Shown in pieces: positions 1 to 7,355 of a DNA stretch of 13,517 bases. The first letter of the stretch is position 1. Each line of letters begins with the position of its first letter. The position numbers were made by a program, and so were the translations under genes. Origin of the DNA: CAZXFA01 sp964640085 (GTDB lineage Bacteria > Actinomycetota > UBA4738 > HRBIN12); contig CAZXFA010000048.1 in the NCBI GenBank assembly GCA_964640085.1, forward strand, positions 1-13,517. Reading direction: 5' to 3'. Below the pieces are notes generated by a model. That model saw only the letters and a program-made list of their open reading frames with translations. It had not been told where the DNA came from and did no database searches.

Positions 1-1947
1 GTCCGCCGTGGCCTCGACCATGAAGTCGTGCCAGATCAGCGCCGGGATCGTGCCGCCGAAGACGGCCGAGTAGCCCTCGACGTCGGTGAGCGGGATCTGG
101 CCCTGCGGGTAGCCGACCCAGACGCACGTCGCGATCTGGGGTGTGTACCCGCAGAACCATGCGTCCCAGTAGTTCTGCGCGGTGCCGGTCTTGCCGGCGG
201 CCGGGCGTCCGATGTTCGCACGCGTGCCCGTCCCGCCCGAGATCACGGTCTGGAGCGCGTGGGTGGCCAGATCGGCGTCGTTGGTCGCGACCAGCTGACG
301 ACCGCGCCCACCGATCTGACGCAGGATCTCGCCGTTCGCGTCCGCGACCTCCTGGAGCGGACTGGCCCAGCGTCGAACACCGCGTGCCGCGAGCGTCGCG
401 TACGCGTTCGTCATCTCGAGCGGCGTGACCGATTGGGTCCCGAGCGTGATCGAGCAGACCGACTCGAGCTCCGAGCGGATCCCCATCCGATGGGCGACGT
501 CGACGATCGCCCGGGGGGTGACGGCCGAGGCCACCTGCGCGTACACGGTGTTCACCGAGTGAGTCGTGGCCGACAGCAACGTGAAGGTCCCGCTCTCCGA
601 GTCGCTCGCGTTCGACAGTTGCCAGGGCTCGCCGTTCGTGTAGCAGGCCGGATCGTCGATCCTGATCGTGGACGGCCCGGACCAGCGCGAGTTCAGCGAG
701 TACCCGGCCTCGATCGCCGCGACCAGCGTGAACGGCTTGAAGGCCGAGCCGGCCTGCCGACCGGTGCCGCCGGCTCCGGTCGCGAGGTTCACCTTCGACC
801 GGTCGAAGTTCCTCCCCCCGTACATCGCGAGGATCCCGCCGGTCTGCGGATCGATCGCGACCAGCGCGGCTTCCGGGTCACCCGGCGTGTCGAGCTGGGA
901 CGCCACCGCCCGCTCGGCGGCACGCTGGAGATCCAGGTCGAGGGTCGTCGTGACGCGCAGGCCCCCACCGAACACGGCCGCCTCGCCGTAGATCCCGATC
1001 AGGGTCCGACGGGTGTGGTCGAGGAAGTACCCGAGCCTGGGCGGGAAGTTGATGCCGAGCTCGACGGGGTTCACGCGAACGGGCTTGACCTTCAGCACCT
1101 CGGCGCGCGCCGGGTCGAGGTACCCCTGTGCCACCATCCGCTCCAGGACGAAGTTCCGACGGGCCATCGCCGCCTCCTCGTCCTCGACCGGATCGTAGGC
1201 GGACGGGCTCCGGATCAACCCGGCGAGCGTGGCCGCCTCCAGGATCGTGAGCTCGCTCGCGCCCTTCTGCCAGTAGGTCTGGGCGGCGGCCTGGACGCCG
1301 TACGCGCCACGCCCGAAGTAGGCCGTGTTCAGATAGTTCGCGAGGATCTCGTCCTTGGTGAACTCGCGTTCCACCTTGATCGCGAGCAATGCCTCGCGCA
1401 CCTTCTGCCCGAACGTGCGCGAGGGCACGACGTAGGTGGTCTCCCCCGTCTCCGGATCCTCCTCGTAGTGCCCCGCGTAGACGTTCTTCACGAGCTGCTG
1501 GGTGATCGTCGAGCCGCCCTGCACCAGCTCGCGGGCGACGAAGTCCGTCCAGGCAGCCCGAAGGATCCCGACGGGGTCGATCCCCGGATGCCGGCGGAAA
1601 TCCGCGTCCTCGACCGCGATCACCGCGTTCCGGAGCGTTCGGGGCATCTCCGAGAGCGGGATCACGGTGCGATCGACCGTGGCGTGCAACGTCGTCAGCA
1701 GCTCGCCGTCCCGGTCGTAGACGTACGTCGTCTGGAGCGGCGGGGGCGCCTGCGGGAGATCGAGGCGAGAGTAGACGTAGGCGAGGACGGCGATCAGCCC
1801 GAGCAGCACGACGGCGGGGACGACGACGAACGCCCACCACCAGCGGCGCAGCCAGGCGCGGATGCCCTTGGTCTTCCGCTTCCGCTGTTTCCGGGGGGCG
1901 TGCTTGCGGCCCTTGCGGGCTCGTGCGGGCGAGGTGTCGACCGCCAC
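1..1947 (-). CDS. Class A penicillin-binding protein (bifunctional transglycosylase/transpeptidase), C-terminus outside window
   Basis: Polymerises lipid II into glycan strands and cross-links the stem peptides on the outer face of the membrane. The 649 visible residues run: basic cytoplasmic tail (1-35); membrane anchor (about 36-59); GT51 transglycosylase domain with EDADF (catalytic Glu113), GGSTITQQLVKN (144-155), KVEREFTK and the NYLNTAYFGRGAYG signature (204-217); transpeptidase domain with SAFK (Ser401 nucleophile, Lys404), SVN (464-466) and KTGT (586-589). All key residues are present. The frame is still open at base 1, so only the extreme C-terminus is missing. The start is the first in-frame GTG before the basic tail; it has no convincing Shine-Dalgarno, but a TAGACT sequence lies 10 nt upstream. 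It follows the DUF5318 gene by 31 bp, the arrangement seen for Rv0049-ponA1 in mycobacteria. The family call is secure; the exact orthologue (ponA1 or ponA2) is not. Confidence 0.95.
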   Translation of the reverse strand, partial: MAVDTSPARARKGRKHAPRKQRKRKTKGIRAWLRRWWWAFVVVPAVVLLGLIAVLAYVYSRLDLPQAPPPLQTTYVYDRDGELLTTLHATVDRTVIPLSEMPRTLRNAVIAVEDADFRRHPGIDPVGILRAAWTDFVARELVQGGSTITQQLVKNVYAGHYEEDPETGETTYVVPSRTFGQKVREALLAIKVEREFTKDEILANYLNTAYFGRGAYGVQAAAQTYWQKGASELTILEAATLAGLIRSPSAYDPVEDEEAAMARRNFVLERMVAQGYLDPARAEVLKVKPVRVNPVELGINFPPRLGYFLDHTRRTLIGIYGEAAVFGGGLRVTTTLDLDLQRAAERAVASQLDTPGDPEAALVAIDPQTGGILAMYGGRNFDRSKVNLATGAGGTGRQAGSAFKPFTLVAAIEAGYSLNSRWSGPSTIRIDDPACYTNGEPWQLSNASDSESGTFTLLSATTHSVNTVYAQVASAVTPRAIVDVAHRMGIRSELESVCSITLGTQSVTPLEMTNAYATLAARGVRRWASPLQEVADANGEILRQIGGRGRQLVATNDADLATHALQTVISGGTGTRANIGRPAAGKTGTAQNYWDAWFCGYTPQIATCVWVGYPQGQIPLTDVEGYSAVFGGTIPALIWHDFMVEATAD

Positions 1948-1978
1948 GTCGCCGTCAAGTCTAGCCAGGTGACCCCGC

Positions 1979-2377
1979 TCAGACGGCGCGGGCGACGAAC
2001 GCCTCGTGCAGGTGGTTCCACTGGCACCGCGTGCAGACCTCGACCACGTAGCACCAGGATCCGGGGCGGTCGGCCGCCATCGACAGCCCGACGTCGAGCG
2101 GCCAGACGCGCCCGTTGTCCTGCTTGAGCCCCTGCCCGTAGACGTAGGTCACGAGCTTGAGCTTGGCTCGACGGCACACCGGGCAGTCCCGTCGGGAGCT
2201 CTCACCGACGTGCTTGGCCGCCCGCATCAACTCGGGGTGGGCGTCGCAGATGTCGGCCCAGGAGGTCAGCCCCGAGCGCCACTCGCGCAGCAGGGCGCGC
2301 TTGGCGAGCGTGTAGTCGACGGTGGCGAGCACCGCTCGCCGACCCCGCGCCCTCGGCCACTCCGCCCGTCTCGCCAT
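1979..2377 (-). CDS. DUF5318 family protein (Rv0049-like), zinc-ribbon-like
   Basis: A 132-residue protein recognisable as the actinobacterial DUF5318 family from the patterns VDYTLAKRALLREW, ICDAHPELMRAAKH, CPVCRR, LVTYVYG, VVEVCTRCQWNH and the C-terminal Leu-His-rich end. The paired CPVC and CTRC motifs suggest one bound metal ion, probably zinc; this is inferred. No biochemical function is established for the family. The ATG at 2377 is chosen because family similarity begins about 20 residues later and because a TACGAT -10-like box ends 9 nt upstream, as in leaderless or near-leaderless actinobacterial transcripts. Longer starts would run into the terminator-like hairpin at 2399-2418. It lies immediately upstream of, and co-directional with, the penicillin-binding protein gene, so a role linked to cell-wall growth is plausible but unproven. 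Confidence 0.9.
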   Translation of the reverse strand: MARRAEWPRARGRRAVLATVDYTLAKRALLREWRSGLTSWADICDAHPELMRAAKHVGESSRRDCPVCRRAKLKLVTYVYGQGLKQDNGRVWPLDVGLSMAADRPGSWCYVVEVCTRCQWNHLHEAFVARAV

Positions 2378-2386
2378 GGTCGAGGC

Positions 2387-2392
2387 ATCGTA
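2387..2392 (-). promoter_or_regulatory. Candidate -10 box (TACGAT) for the DUF5318-PBP pair
   Basis: TACGAT on the minus strand ends 9 nt before the ATG of the DUF5318 gene, and no Shine-Dalgarno lies between. This spacing would put transcription start within a few bases of the start codon, the leaderless layout common in Actinomycetota. No good -35 was found. The same hexamer precedes the GTG at 11047. Confidence 0.4.
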
Positions 2393-2398
2393 CACCCG

Positions 2399-2418
2399 CC
2401 CCACGACGGACGGTGGGG
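2399..2418 (-). terminator. Hairpin after the subtilase gene
   Basis: CCCCAC and GTGGGG pair perfectly around an 8-nt loop, starting 5 bp past the stop codon of the subtilisin-like protease gene and just before the DUF5318 -10 box. There is no T-run, so this is a terminator-like stem-loop rather than a textbook intrinsic terminator. Confidence 0.4.
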
Positions 2419-2423
2419 AGTTA

Positions 2424-4535
2424 TCAGGGCCGGCTGACGGTGATCGCGGTCCCGTTGCTATCACCGTCAGGGTCGTGGTTGGCAGCCGCACCGTACGCGT
2501 ACCCGGAGAGTGACAGCTCCGTGACCGTGAACGTCACGCTCGCCTTCTTGCTGCCGAACCGCCGGCTGACCGAGCACGTCCCGTCCGATGCCGTCACGCA
2601 GGAGCCCGTCCTCCGGCCACCCCACGATCCCGAGACCGTCACACCGCTCATCGCACCCTCCGCGGCGTCGTGGACCGCGATCGCAACCGTCGCCTGCCAC
2701 CGCGAGCCGGAGGGCGCGCTCGAGCCGTCGAGGTCCCCCACGTGGACCTCGGAGGGAGGCGGTGGCGGTGGTGGCGGCGGAGGCGGAGGGGGTGGCGGGG
2801 CTGCCCCGCCGACCGGTCCGGTGGACAGGTCGACGGCGAACGAACCGCCCCGGCCGCTGTGAGGCGCGTCTTCGGTAGGGAACACCTCGAGCGTGTACGT
2901 GCCGGCCACCGTGGGCATCGCGTGCACGGTCTCCTGTCGGCCGTTGCCGCACTCGTCCCCGAGGGGACAGGTGCTGAGATCGAGCTGGGTGCCATCGGGG
3001 TCCAGGAGCCGGAGCTCGAGGTCCGGACCCCAGTCGTAGTCGAAGCAGAACCCGTAGAAGCCGAACACGCAGACCGGGGCGCCGTCGGTCAGCATCGTGG
3101 CGGCGATCGGGACGGAGAGGTCCGTAACCTCGAACCGGTAGCTCCAAAGTCCGTGGTCGGCGACGGTGCCGGTCACACGCGCGTACGCGGGGAACGCGGT
3201 CCCGCCCGCGCCCCCGGTGGCCGCCGCCACGAACGCGTACCCGTCGAGCAGGCCGGCCCCGTACTCGTTGTCCTTGCCGGCCAGCCCCCGATCGGCGGCC
3301 GTCCCTTCCAGCGCGGCCCGCACCTGGGTCGGACCCCAACCCGGGGCGGCCTGGAGGGCGAGCGCCACCGCGCCCGAAACGAACGGCGTGGCCATCGAGG
3401 TGCCGCTGTAGGTGACGTACCCGGCGGCGGTCCCGAACTGCGCCGACGTGATCGACACGCCGGGCGAGGCGATATCGGGCTTGACCCGGCCATCGACGGT
3501 CGGCCCGCGGCTGGAGAACGGTGCGAGGAAGATCCCGTCGGAATGGTTCGCGGCGCCCCGGGGCGCCGACCACTCGGCCACCGCGCCGACGGTGATCGCA
3601 CCGGCCGCGGCCCCGGGCGAGCCGACCGTGATGGGGTCGTCCCCCGAATTCCCGGCCGCCACGACGACCACCTTGCCCGCGGCGACCGCCGCGTCCACGG
3701 CCTGGCTCACCGAGTCCGATCCGTCCGAGGGCGTCGACGTCCCGAGGCTCATCGAGATCAGCCGCACGCTCGAGCGCGCGGCGCACCAGTCGATCCCGTC
3801 GACCACCTGGCTGAGCGAGCCCGAGCCCAGCGCGTTCAGCACCTTGGCGGCCGAGAGCGACGCCCCGGGCGCGACGCCTCCGTAGGTGGCAGCGTTCGGC
3901 CCGCCCGTCGAGTCCCCGACGGCGGTCGCGGCCACGTGCGTCCCATGTCCATTGTCGTCATAGGCCACGGTCATGCCGCCCACGGCGTCGAAGAAGGCCA
4001 CCGGTCCCTTGCCGTCGAGCTGCTCGTGGCCCAGGTCGACGCCGGTGTCCACCACGCAGACCTCGATCCCGGCCCCGGTCACGGCGAAGGCGCTGCGGGC
4101 CGACTCGGTCCCGAAGTCCGCGTCGGCAGAGTCCATGAACGCCCGGACCTCGACGTCCTCCTCCACGCGGAACACACCGGGCTCCGAGGCGAGCGCCTCG
4201 GCCTGCGCCGCCGTCATCCGGGCCGCGAACCCGCGGATCAGGTCGAACCGCCGCGTGACCTCGAAGGCGCCGACGGCCGCCGTCGAAGACCGGACGCCAC
4301 CCGGACCGTCGAACGTGACCACCACCGACACCCGTCGCCCGGGTCGCAGACCCCGCAGCCGCGCCTCGAACGCGTCGGACAGTCCGTCCCGGTCCAGATC
4401 GGCCAGGGCCGGCTCCGCCCGGGACGTGGCCACGGGGCGGCGGGGAGCATGCTGCTCCGGAGCCGCCTGAGAGGTGGCCGGGACGACCAGCGTGAGGACG
4501 AGCGCGAGGCTCGCGAGCGCACCCGCGCGACGCAT
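2424..4535 (-). CDS. Secreted subtilisin-like serine protease (S8) with C-terminal accessory domains
   Basis: A 703-residue exported endopeptidase. Residues 1-25 are a Sec signal peptide (MRRA, hydrophobic core, SQA-A). A short DLDRDGLSD calcium-binding-like loop (about 46-54) precedes an I9-like propeptide (about 66-130). The S8 domain carries Asp163 (VVDTGVD), His197 (NGHGTH), oxyanion Asn296 (AAGNSG) and Ser380 (SGTSMATP), so the triad is intact. It is followed by a beta-rich PPC-like segment (about 450-565), 15 consecutive prolines (580-594) and a C-terminal Ig-like domain of the VHVGDLDG type (about 596-703). The ATG is fixed by AAGGAGG six bases upstream and by the signal peptide; a TTGACC/TTCACT promoter candidate precedes it. 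The substrate is unknown; proximity to the Tad/Flp genes does not prove a link. Confidence 0.94.
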   Translation of the reverse strand: MRRAGALASLALVLTLVVPATSQAAPEQHAPRRPVATSRAEPALADLDRDGLSDAFEARLRGLRPGRRVSVVVTFDGPGGVRSSTAAVGAFEVTRRFDLIRGFAARMTAAQAEALASEPGVFRVEEDVEVRAFMDSADADFGTESARSAFAVTGAGIEVCVVDTGVDLGHEQLDGKGPVAFFDAVGGMTVAYDDNGHGTHVAATAVGDSTGGPNAATYGGVAPGASLSAAKVLNALGSGSLSQVVDGIDWCAARSSVRLISMSLGTSTPSDGSDSVSQAVDAAVAAGKVVVVAAGNSGDDPITVGSPGAAAGAITVGAVAEWSAPRGAANHSDGIFLAPFSSRGPTVDGRVKPDIASPGVSITSAQFGTAAGYVTYSGTSMATPFVSGAVALALQAAPGWGPTQVRAALEGTAADRGLAGKDNEYGAGLLDGYAFVAAATGGAGGTAFPAYARVTGTVADHGLWSYRFEVTDLSVPIAATMLTDGAPVCVFGFYGFCFDYDWGPDLELRLLDPDGTQLDLSTCPLGDECGNGRQETVHAMPTVAGTYTLEVFPTEDAPHSGRGGSFAVDLSTGPVGGAAPPPPPPPPPPPPPPPSEVHVGDLDGSSAPSGSRWQATVAIAVHDAAEGAMSGVTVSGSWGGRRTGSCVTASDGTCSVSRRFGSKKASVTFTVTELSLSGYAYGAAANHDPDGDSNGTAITVSRP
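2754..2798 (-). repeat. GGN/NCC triplet array encoding 15 prolines
   Basis: Fifteen uninterrupted proline codons (GGN on the plus strand) form the hinge between the PPC-like and Ig-like domains of the subtilase. The third base varies, so this is a selected polyproline linker more than a pure microsatellite, though slippage could change its length between strains. Confidence 0.85.
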
Positions 4536-4565
4536 GGAGCCCTCCTTCCGCGCCTGCGAGCGTCC

Positions 4566-4594
4566 AGTGAAGCCCGCCGGGGGGACTGGGTCAA
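4566..4594 (-). promoter_or_regulatory. Candidate sigma-70-type promoter of the subtilase gene
   Basis: On the minus strand TTGACC (4594-4589) and TTCACT (4571-4566) are separated by 17 bp and lie about 30 bp upstream of the protease ATG, with the AAGGAGG ribosome binding site in between. The -35 is good and the -10 is weak. Confidence 0.35.
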
Positions 4595-4670
4595 TCGGTC
4601 GGAAGGCCATATCGGTTGCCGGAAGTGCATCGTCCTTCCGTCCGACGGCGCACGAACGTCGGTACCCCCC

Positions 4671-5036
4671 TCACGCGGGCAGATCGACCACGGCCCGTGC
4701 CTGGGCAGAGGCTGCGCGGTCGTCCGGGAACAGGAGGAGCGGGCCCACGGGGACCCGCACGCTCACCGTGGACTCGAAGGCCCCCGGCTCGCACTCGCAG
4801 GCGACGAGCGTCGCGCCGTTGCGCGCGGCGTACTCGGCGGCGAGGCCCGCCGGCTCGAGCCCTCCCGGCAGGGCCTGCTCCTGCACGGCCGCGAGGGCCG
4901 CGGCGTCGGCGGCCGTCTGCGCTGCCGACCTCGCGGCCAGGACCCTCACGACGTCGGCCGCGCCCATCGCCAGCACGAGGAGCGACGCGAGCACACCCGC
5001 GACGACCACCGAGGCCGATCCGCGCTGCCCGCTCAC
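4671..5036 (-). CDS. TadG/Rv3654c-like pseudopilin-type membrane protein
   Basis: A 121-residue protein starting RGSASVVV, the usual start of small actinobacterial TadE/TadG-like proteins found in Tad secretion neighbourhoods. One hydrophobic helix (about 8-31) is followed by an Ala-rich AAQTAADAAALAA segment and a soluble C-terminal part with a CEC motif. It starts with a GTG that overlaps the stop of the preceding TadE-like gene (GTGA), so translation is likely coupled. Known family members are thought to be minor pilus or secretion components; the exact role is not established. It is the last gene of the Tad run; a 135-bp gap separates it from the subtilase gene. Confidence 0.85.
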   Translation of the reverse strand: MSGQRGSASVVVAGVLASLLVLAMGAADVVRVLAARSAAQTAADAAALAAVQEQALPGGLEPAGLAAEYAARNGATLVACECEPGAFESTVSVRVPVGPLLLFPDDRAASAQARAVVDLPA

Positions 5037-5434
5037 CCGAACTCCTGCCGGGCGGTGACCGAGGCCCGGAGCGTCACGGAGGTGGGCAGCAACCAGCCGG
5101 CGAGGGCGCCGGCCACCGACACCCCGTACTCGATCGACACGGTGACCGGGAGGCCACGCTCCCCCGCGCGGGAGACCTCGACCCGAAGACGGGCCGGGTC
5201 GAGCTCGGGCGCGGCGGCCCGCGCGGCCTCGAGCACCGCGTCCGTCGACTCCTGGACCGAGGCCTCGCGGGCCCCCGCCCGGGCCGCCTGCGCGAGCAGG
5301 AGCCGATCCCGACCGATCGCCACCACCTGCACGACCGCCATCCGGACCAGGAACACGACCGGTAGGACCAACGCGAACTCGACGGTTGCCGCGCCCCTCT
5401 CCGGACCCCGGCGGAGGTCGCTACGGACCCGCAC
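5033..5434 (-). CDS. TadE-like pilus assembly protein
   Basis: A 133-residue protein with the TadE signature: a basic start, then RGAATVEFALVLPVVFLV with the conserved Glu19, one membrane helix (about 17-41), and a soluble domain containing QAARAGAREAS, as in Rv3655c-like proteins. TadE-type proteins are minor pseudopilins that help assemble Flp pili. The chosen GTG overlaps the pilin stop codon by 14 nt and has AGGTCG upstream; because the pilin frame is shifted (next entry), the same reading frame is also open from inside the pilin gene, which could mislead automatic callers into one long fused protein. Confidence 0.85.
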   Translation of the reverse strand: MRVRSDLRRGPERGAATVEFALVLPVVFLVRMAVVQVVAIGRDRLLLAQAARAGAREASVQESTDAVLEAARAAAPELDPARLRVEVSRAGERGLPVTVSIEYGVSVAGALAGWLLPTSVTLRASVTARQEFG

Positions 5435-5614
5435 TGCCCGCGACCTGATCGATGATGCTGTCGAAGAACGCGGGAGCCGGCCGGACGAACGTGCCCAGGC
5501 GATCAGCACGACCGCGATCGCCGCGGCCGCCAGGATCACCAGCGCGTACTCGGCGGTCGTCTGCCCAACGTGCTCGGACAGACGCACCCGCGCTCGGACG
5601 TACCAGGAGAGCAC
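5421..5614 (-). CDS. Flp pilin-like (DUF4244-type) protein with apparent one-base deletion
   Basis: Encodes the probable major pilin. From the GTG at 5614 the frame reads a short basic N-terminus, then G17-QTTAEYALVILAAAAIAVVLIAWA: a prepilin-peptidase-type site with Glu at +5 and Tyr at +6, and one hydrophobic helix. After SSGRLP (residue 48) the natural continuation, AFFDSIIDQVAGSAGP and then TAG, is found one base out of frame. Restoring one base in the CCCG stretch near 5485-5490 gives a 64-residue protein of normal size. The span is 194 nt, one short of a multiple of three. AGGAGG lies 10 nt before the GTG, directly behind the tadC stop. Either a real frameshift or a sequencing indel. 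Confidence 0.75.
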
Positions 5615-5631
5615 CGGAGAGCCACCTCCTC

Positions 5632-6465
5632 TCAAGCCATCGACCGCACGGTGGTCACCAGGACGGGGACCACCGTGAGGAGGAGGAACGCGGGGAGGAT
5701 GAGGAACACGAGGGGGAAGAGCATCTTGACGGGCGCGGTCCGCGCCCGTTCGGTTGCTCTCGCTCGCCGGGACTCGCGGACGTCGGAGGCGAGGCGGGTC
5801 ACCTCGGCCGTCAGGGCGGAGCCCAAGCGCTCGCTCCTGGCGAGGACCCTGACGATCCGGTCGAGCTCCGGCGACGCCAGCCGCCGGGCCACGGCCGCCA
5901 GCTCGTCGCGCCACCGCCCCCCGAGCTCGACGGTGCGTGCCGCGTCCCGGAGCGCCCGACCCAGCGGTCCACGGACGGCGATCGAGGACTCACGGACCGC
6001 GAGCTGCGGCGGGAGCCCCGCGGACGTCGCCACCGCCAGCAGGTCGAGGAACACCGGGACCTCTCTTGCGGTCTCGATGGCGGTTCGGCGAAGGCGGCGC
6101 GCGACCAGCAGGTCGGGCACGCGGAACGCGAGCATGGCGAGCGGTGGGGCGAGCAGGGGCACGGGTGCCGGCAGCGCGATCAGGAGGACGAGGGGGGCCG
6201 CGGCGGCGAGCACCTTGACGCCGAGGAGCTCCTCCCGGGTCCATCCGTCCGGCGGGGGCGGCGTCCGCCAGATCCCCGTTCGCCGCATGACGGCTCGGCC
6301 GAGCCGAAGCGCGATCCGACGGAGCGCGGCGCCGAGCCCGGGCCATGCCGACCGCCGACCGAGGCGCCCGAGGGTGCGCGGGTCCGCTCGGGTCGACACG
6401 GCCGCGACGGCCAGGACCGCGGCGATGGCCGCGAGGAGCGCTCCCACTGGACCCGCGCCGTTCAC
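5632..6465 (-). CDS. TadC-like type II secretion F-domain inner membrane protein
   Basis: A 277-residue integral membrane protein. An N-terminal helix (about 5-23) and a pair of central hydrophobic segments (about 85-125) are followed by a cytoplasmic T2SF region with REVPVFLDLLAVATSAGLPP (about 145-164), then PELDRIVRVLARSERLGSAL, and a C-terminal hydrophobic hairpin (about 245-272). TadC forms the platform of Flp pilus or Tad secretion machines together with TadB. The GTG start overlaps the TadB stop (GTGA), a mark of coupled translation. The protein itself is intact, although its partner TadB and the motor ATPase are missing from this locus. Confidence 0.88.
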   Translation of the reverse strand: MNGAGPVGALLAAIAAVLAVAAVSTRADPRTLGRLGRRSAWPGLGAALRRIALRLGRAVMRRTGIWRTPPPPDGWTREELLGVKVLAAAAPLVLLIALPAPVPLLAPPLAMLAFRVPDLLVARRLRRTAIETAREVPVFLDLLAVATSAGLPPQLAVRESSIAVRGPLGRALRDAARTVELGGRWRDELAAVARRLASPELDRIVRVLARSERLGSALTAEVTRLASDVRESRRARATERARTAPVKMLFPLVFLILPAFLLLTVVPVLVTTVRSMA

Positions 6466-6596
6466 CTCGGCTCGACCACCAGCAACCGGCGGATCCACAG
6501 GAGCGCGAGCCCCTGGAGCACGATGCCCGCGACGATCGCCGAGACGCCCAACTGGGTCCGCAGGGCGCCCTCGATGTCGTTGCGCGAGACCACCGA
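6462..6596 (-). pseudogene. TadB C-terminal fragment
   Basis: Only the last 44 codons of a TadB-like T2SF membrane protein remain: IEGALRTQLG followed by a hydrophobic helix (VSAIVAGIVLQGLALLWI) and RRLLVVEPR before TGA, which is how TadB proteins end. An in-frame TAG at 6597-6599 blocks the frame upstream, and beyond it no TadB or TadA/CpaF sequence is found. A normal TadB is about 300 residues. The break coincides with the edge of the unrelated 6597-10075 segment. A GTG at 6593 could start a 43-residue remnant, but there is no reason to think it is functional. Confidence 0.7.
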
Positions 6597-6796
6597 CTAA
6601 GTCAAGGGCCGAACAGGAGGACCGGGTTCGGGCAACCGAACCTCCGACCCGCTGCTTGGAAGGTACGAGAGAGGGAACGCCGTGCTTACCTGGGGAAACG
6701 CTGGTCGCGGCCGAGCGGAAGGCGTCCAGTTAGCGGGTGGCGTTGCCCGTTAGAGAGTCTCGCTAGGCCAACATGAAGCATTCAGCCTCTCCGTCG
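6597..6796. other. Non-coding edge of the replacement segment
   Basis: Two hundred bases without a supportable gene. They hold a perfect 7-bp stem-loop (6625-6642) and, on the minus strand at 6665-6637, a stretch resembling the anticodon-to-T-arm half of a tRNA-Gly(UCC). The remaining sequence shows only weak repeats (TTAGCGGG and CCCGTTAG around 6728-6754). Base composition is visibly less GC-extreme than in the Tad genes. Confidence 0.5.
6625..6642. repeat. Perfect inverted repeat GGTTCGG-GCAA-CCGAACC
   Basis: A 7-bp perfect stem closes a four-base loop (GCAA, a GNRA tetraloop, if transcribed on the plus strand; TTGC on the minus strand). On the minus strand the stem can be lengthened by GGA/TCC across a 3-nt bulge. 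It sits about 30 bp from the truncated TadB end. No T-run follows on either strand, so it could be a weak terminator or a recombination-associated structure. Confidence 0.6.
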
Positions 6797-7165
6797 CTAG
6801 TCACCGAAGAAGTAGAGATCTAGCGGCACCCAAGGCTTGCGAGCATCCACCTTGAAGACATGGTCGCAGCGACGGCTGTTGCGGAGCCCGCGGAGGACGA
6901 ACCGGAAGCGGCGCCCGCCGTCCGTCCAGGAATCGCTGAAGTAATCGCCGTTGGCGCATGAGACGGTGATCCTCACGTTGATTCGTGTCCCAGCGTGGTC
7001 CGCCACGTACGCGACCTTCCCATAGCCGCGAGTCCACGCCCGCAGCGTCACCCGGTCATATCCGTGCCTCTCGTGTATAAGGTCCCAGGCCTCCGCGATC
7101 CCGGTACCGCCGAGGAACAGCACGGCCGTAATCAGTCCGACGACCACCTTCCTGCGGGTGCGCAT
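6797..7165 (-). CDS. Small secreted protein of unknown function
   Basis: A 122-residue protein with a clear signal peptide: MRTRRKVVVG, hydrophobic core, cleavage after AEA at residue 26. The mature part is about 96 residues, rich in Arg, Tyr and Trp, with beta-like alternation and two cysteines (Cys70 and Cys100) that could form a disulfide outside the cell. The start is set by AAGGAGG five bases before the ATG. No family is recognised. It is the gene nearest the TadB junction inside the replacement segment and points towards it. The 190 bp upstream (7166-7355) contain no supportable gene. Confidence 0.75.
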   Translation of the reverse strand: MRTRRKVVVGLITAVLFLGGTGIAEAWDLIHERHGYDRVTLRAWTRGYGKVAYVADHAGTRINVRITVSCANGDYFSDSWTDGGRRFRFVLRGLRNSRRCDHVFKVDARKPWVPLDLYFFGD

Positions 7166-7355
7166 CAGCGCCTCCTTCGAGGTAACGAGGGTTGAACCTA
7201 GGAGCAACCCAATGAGGCGGAGTAGGGCCTAAAGGCCGTTCTCGCTAGGGCCCATTGACTCTGAATCTGCAAGGGTTCATGGAACACGGCCATTCTCGAC
7301 GAGCTGATCGCGGGACGTTCGCCGAGCTGCTGGGGCGAGTCTTCCGCGATGCCTA

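Noticed and set aside
878..1840. Minus-strand open frame of 320 codons in another phase
   Set aside because: Lies inside the penicillin-binding protein gene out of frame; Arg/Gly/Pro-rich shadow.
28..2127. Plus-strand open frame of 699 codons
   Set aside because: Antisense to the penicillin-binding protein and DUF5318 genes, which have complete catalytic and family motifs; the frame is open only because of the high GC content and its product is Arg/Asp/Gly/Pro-rich without any motif.
2754..2798. GGN array as a non-coding microsatellite
   Set aside because: It is in frame in a well-supported gene and encodes a polyproline linker between two domains.
2670..5678. Plus-strand open frame of 1002 codons
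   Set aside because: Antisense to the subtilase, TadG-, TadE- and pilin-like genes; a composition shadow with low-complexity Arg-rich sequence and no domain.
5033..5914. One 293-residue protein fusing pilin and TadE
   Set aside because: The single frame exists only because of the apparent base loss in the pilin; its first part is a shadow of tadC, and the pilin stop and TadE GTG overlap in the normal way once the base is restored.
7250..7285. tRNA-like anticodon arm (GACTCTGAATCTG)
   Set aside because: The flanking bases do not form a five-pair anticodon stem and no T-arm or acceptor stem can be drawn.
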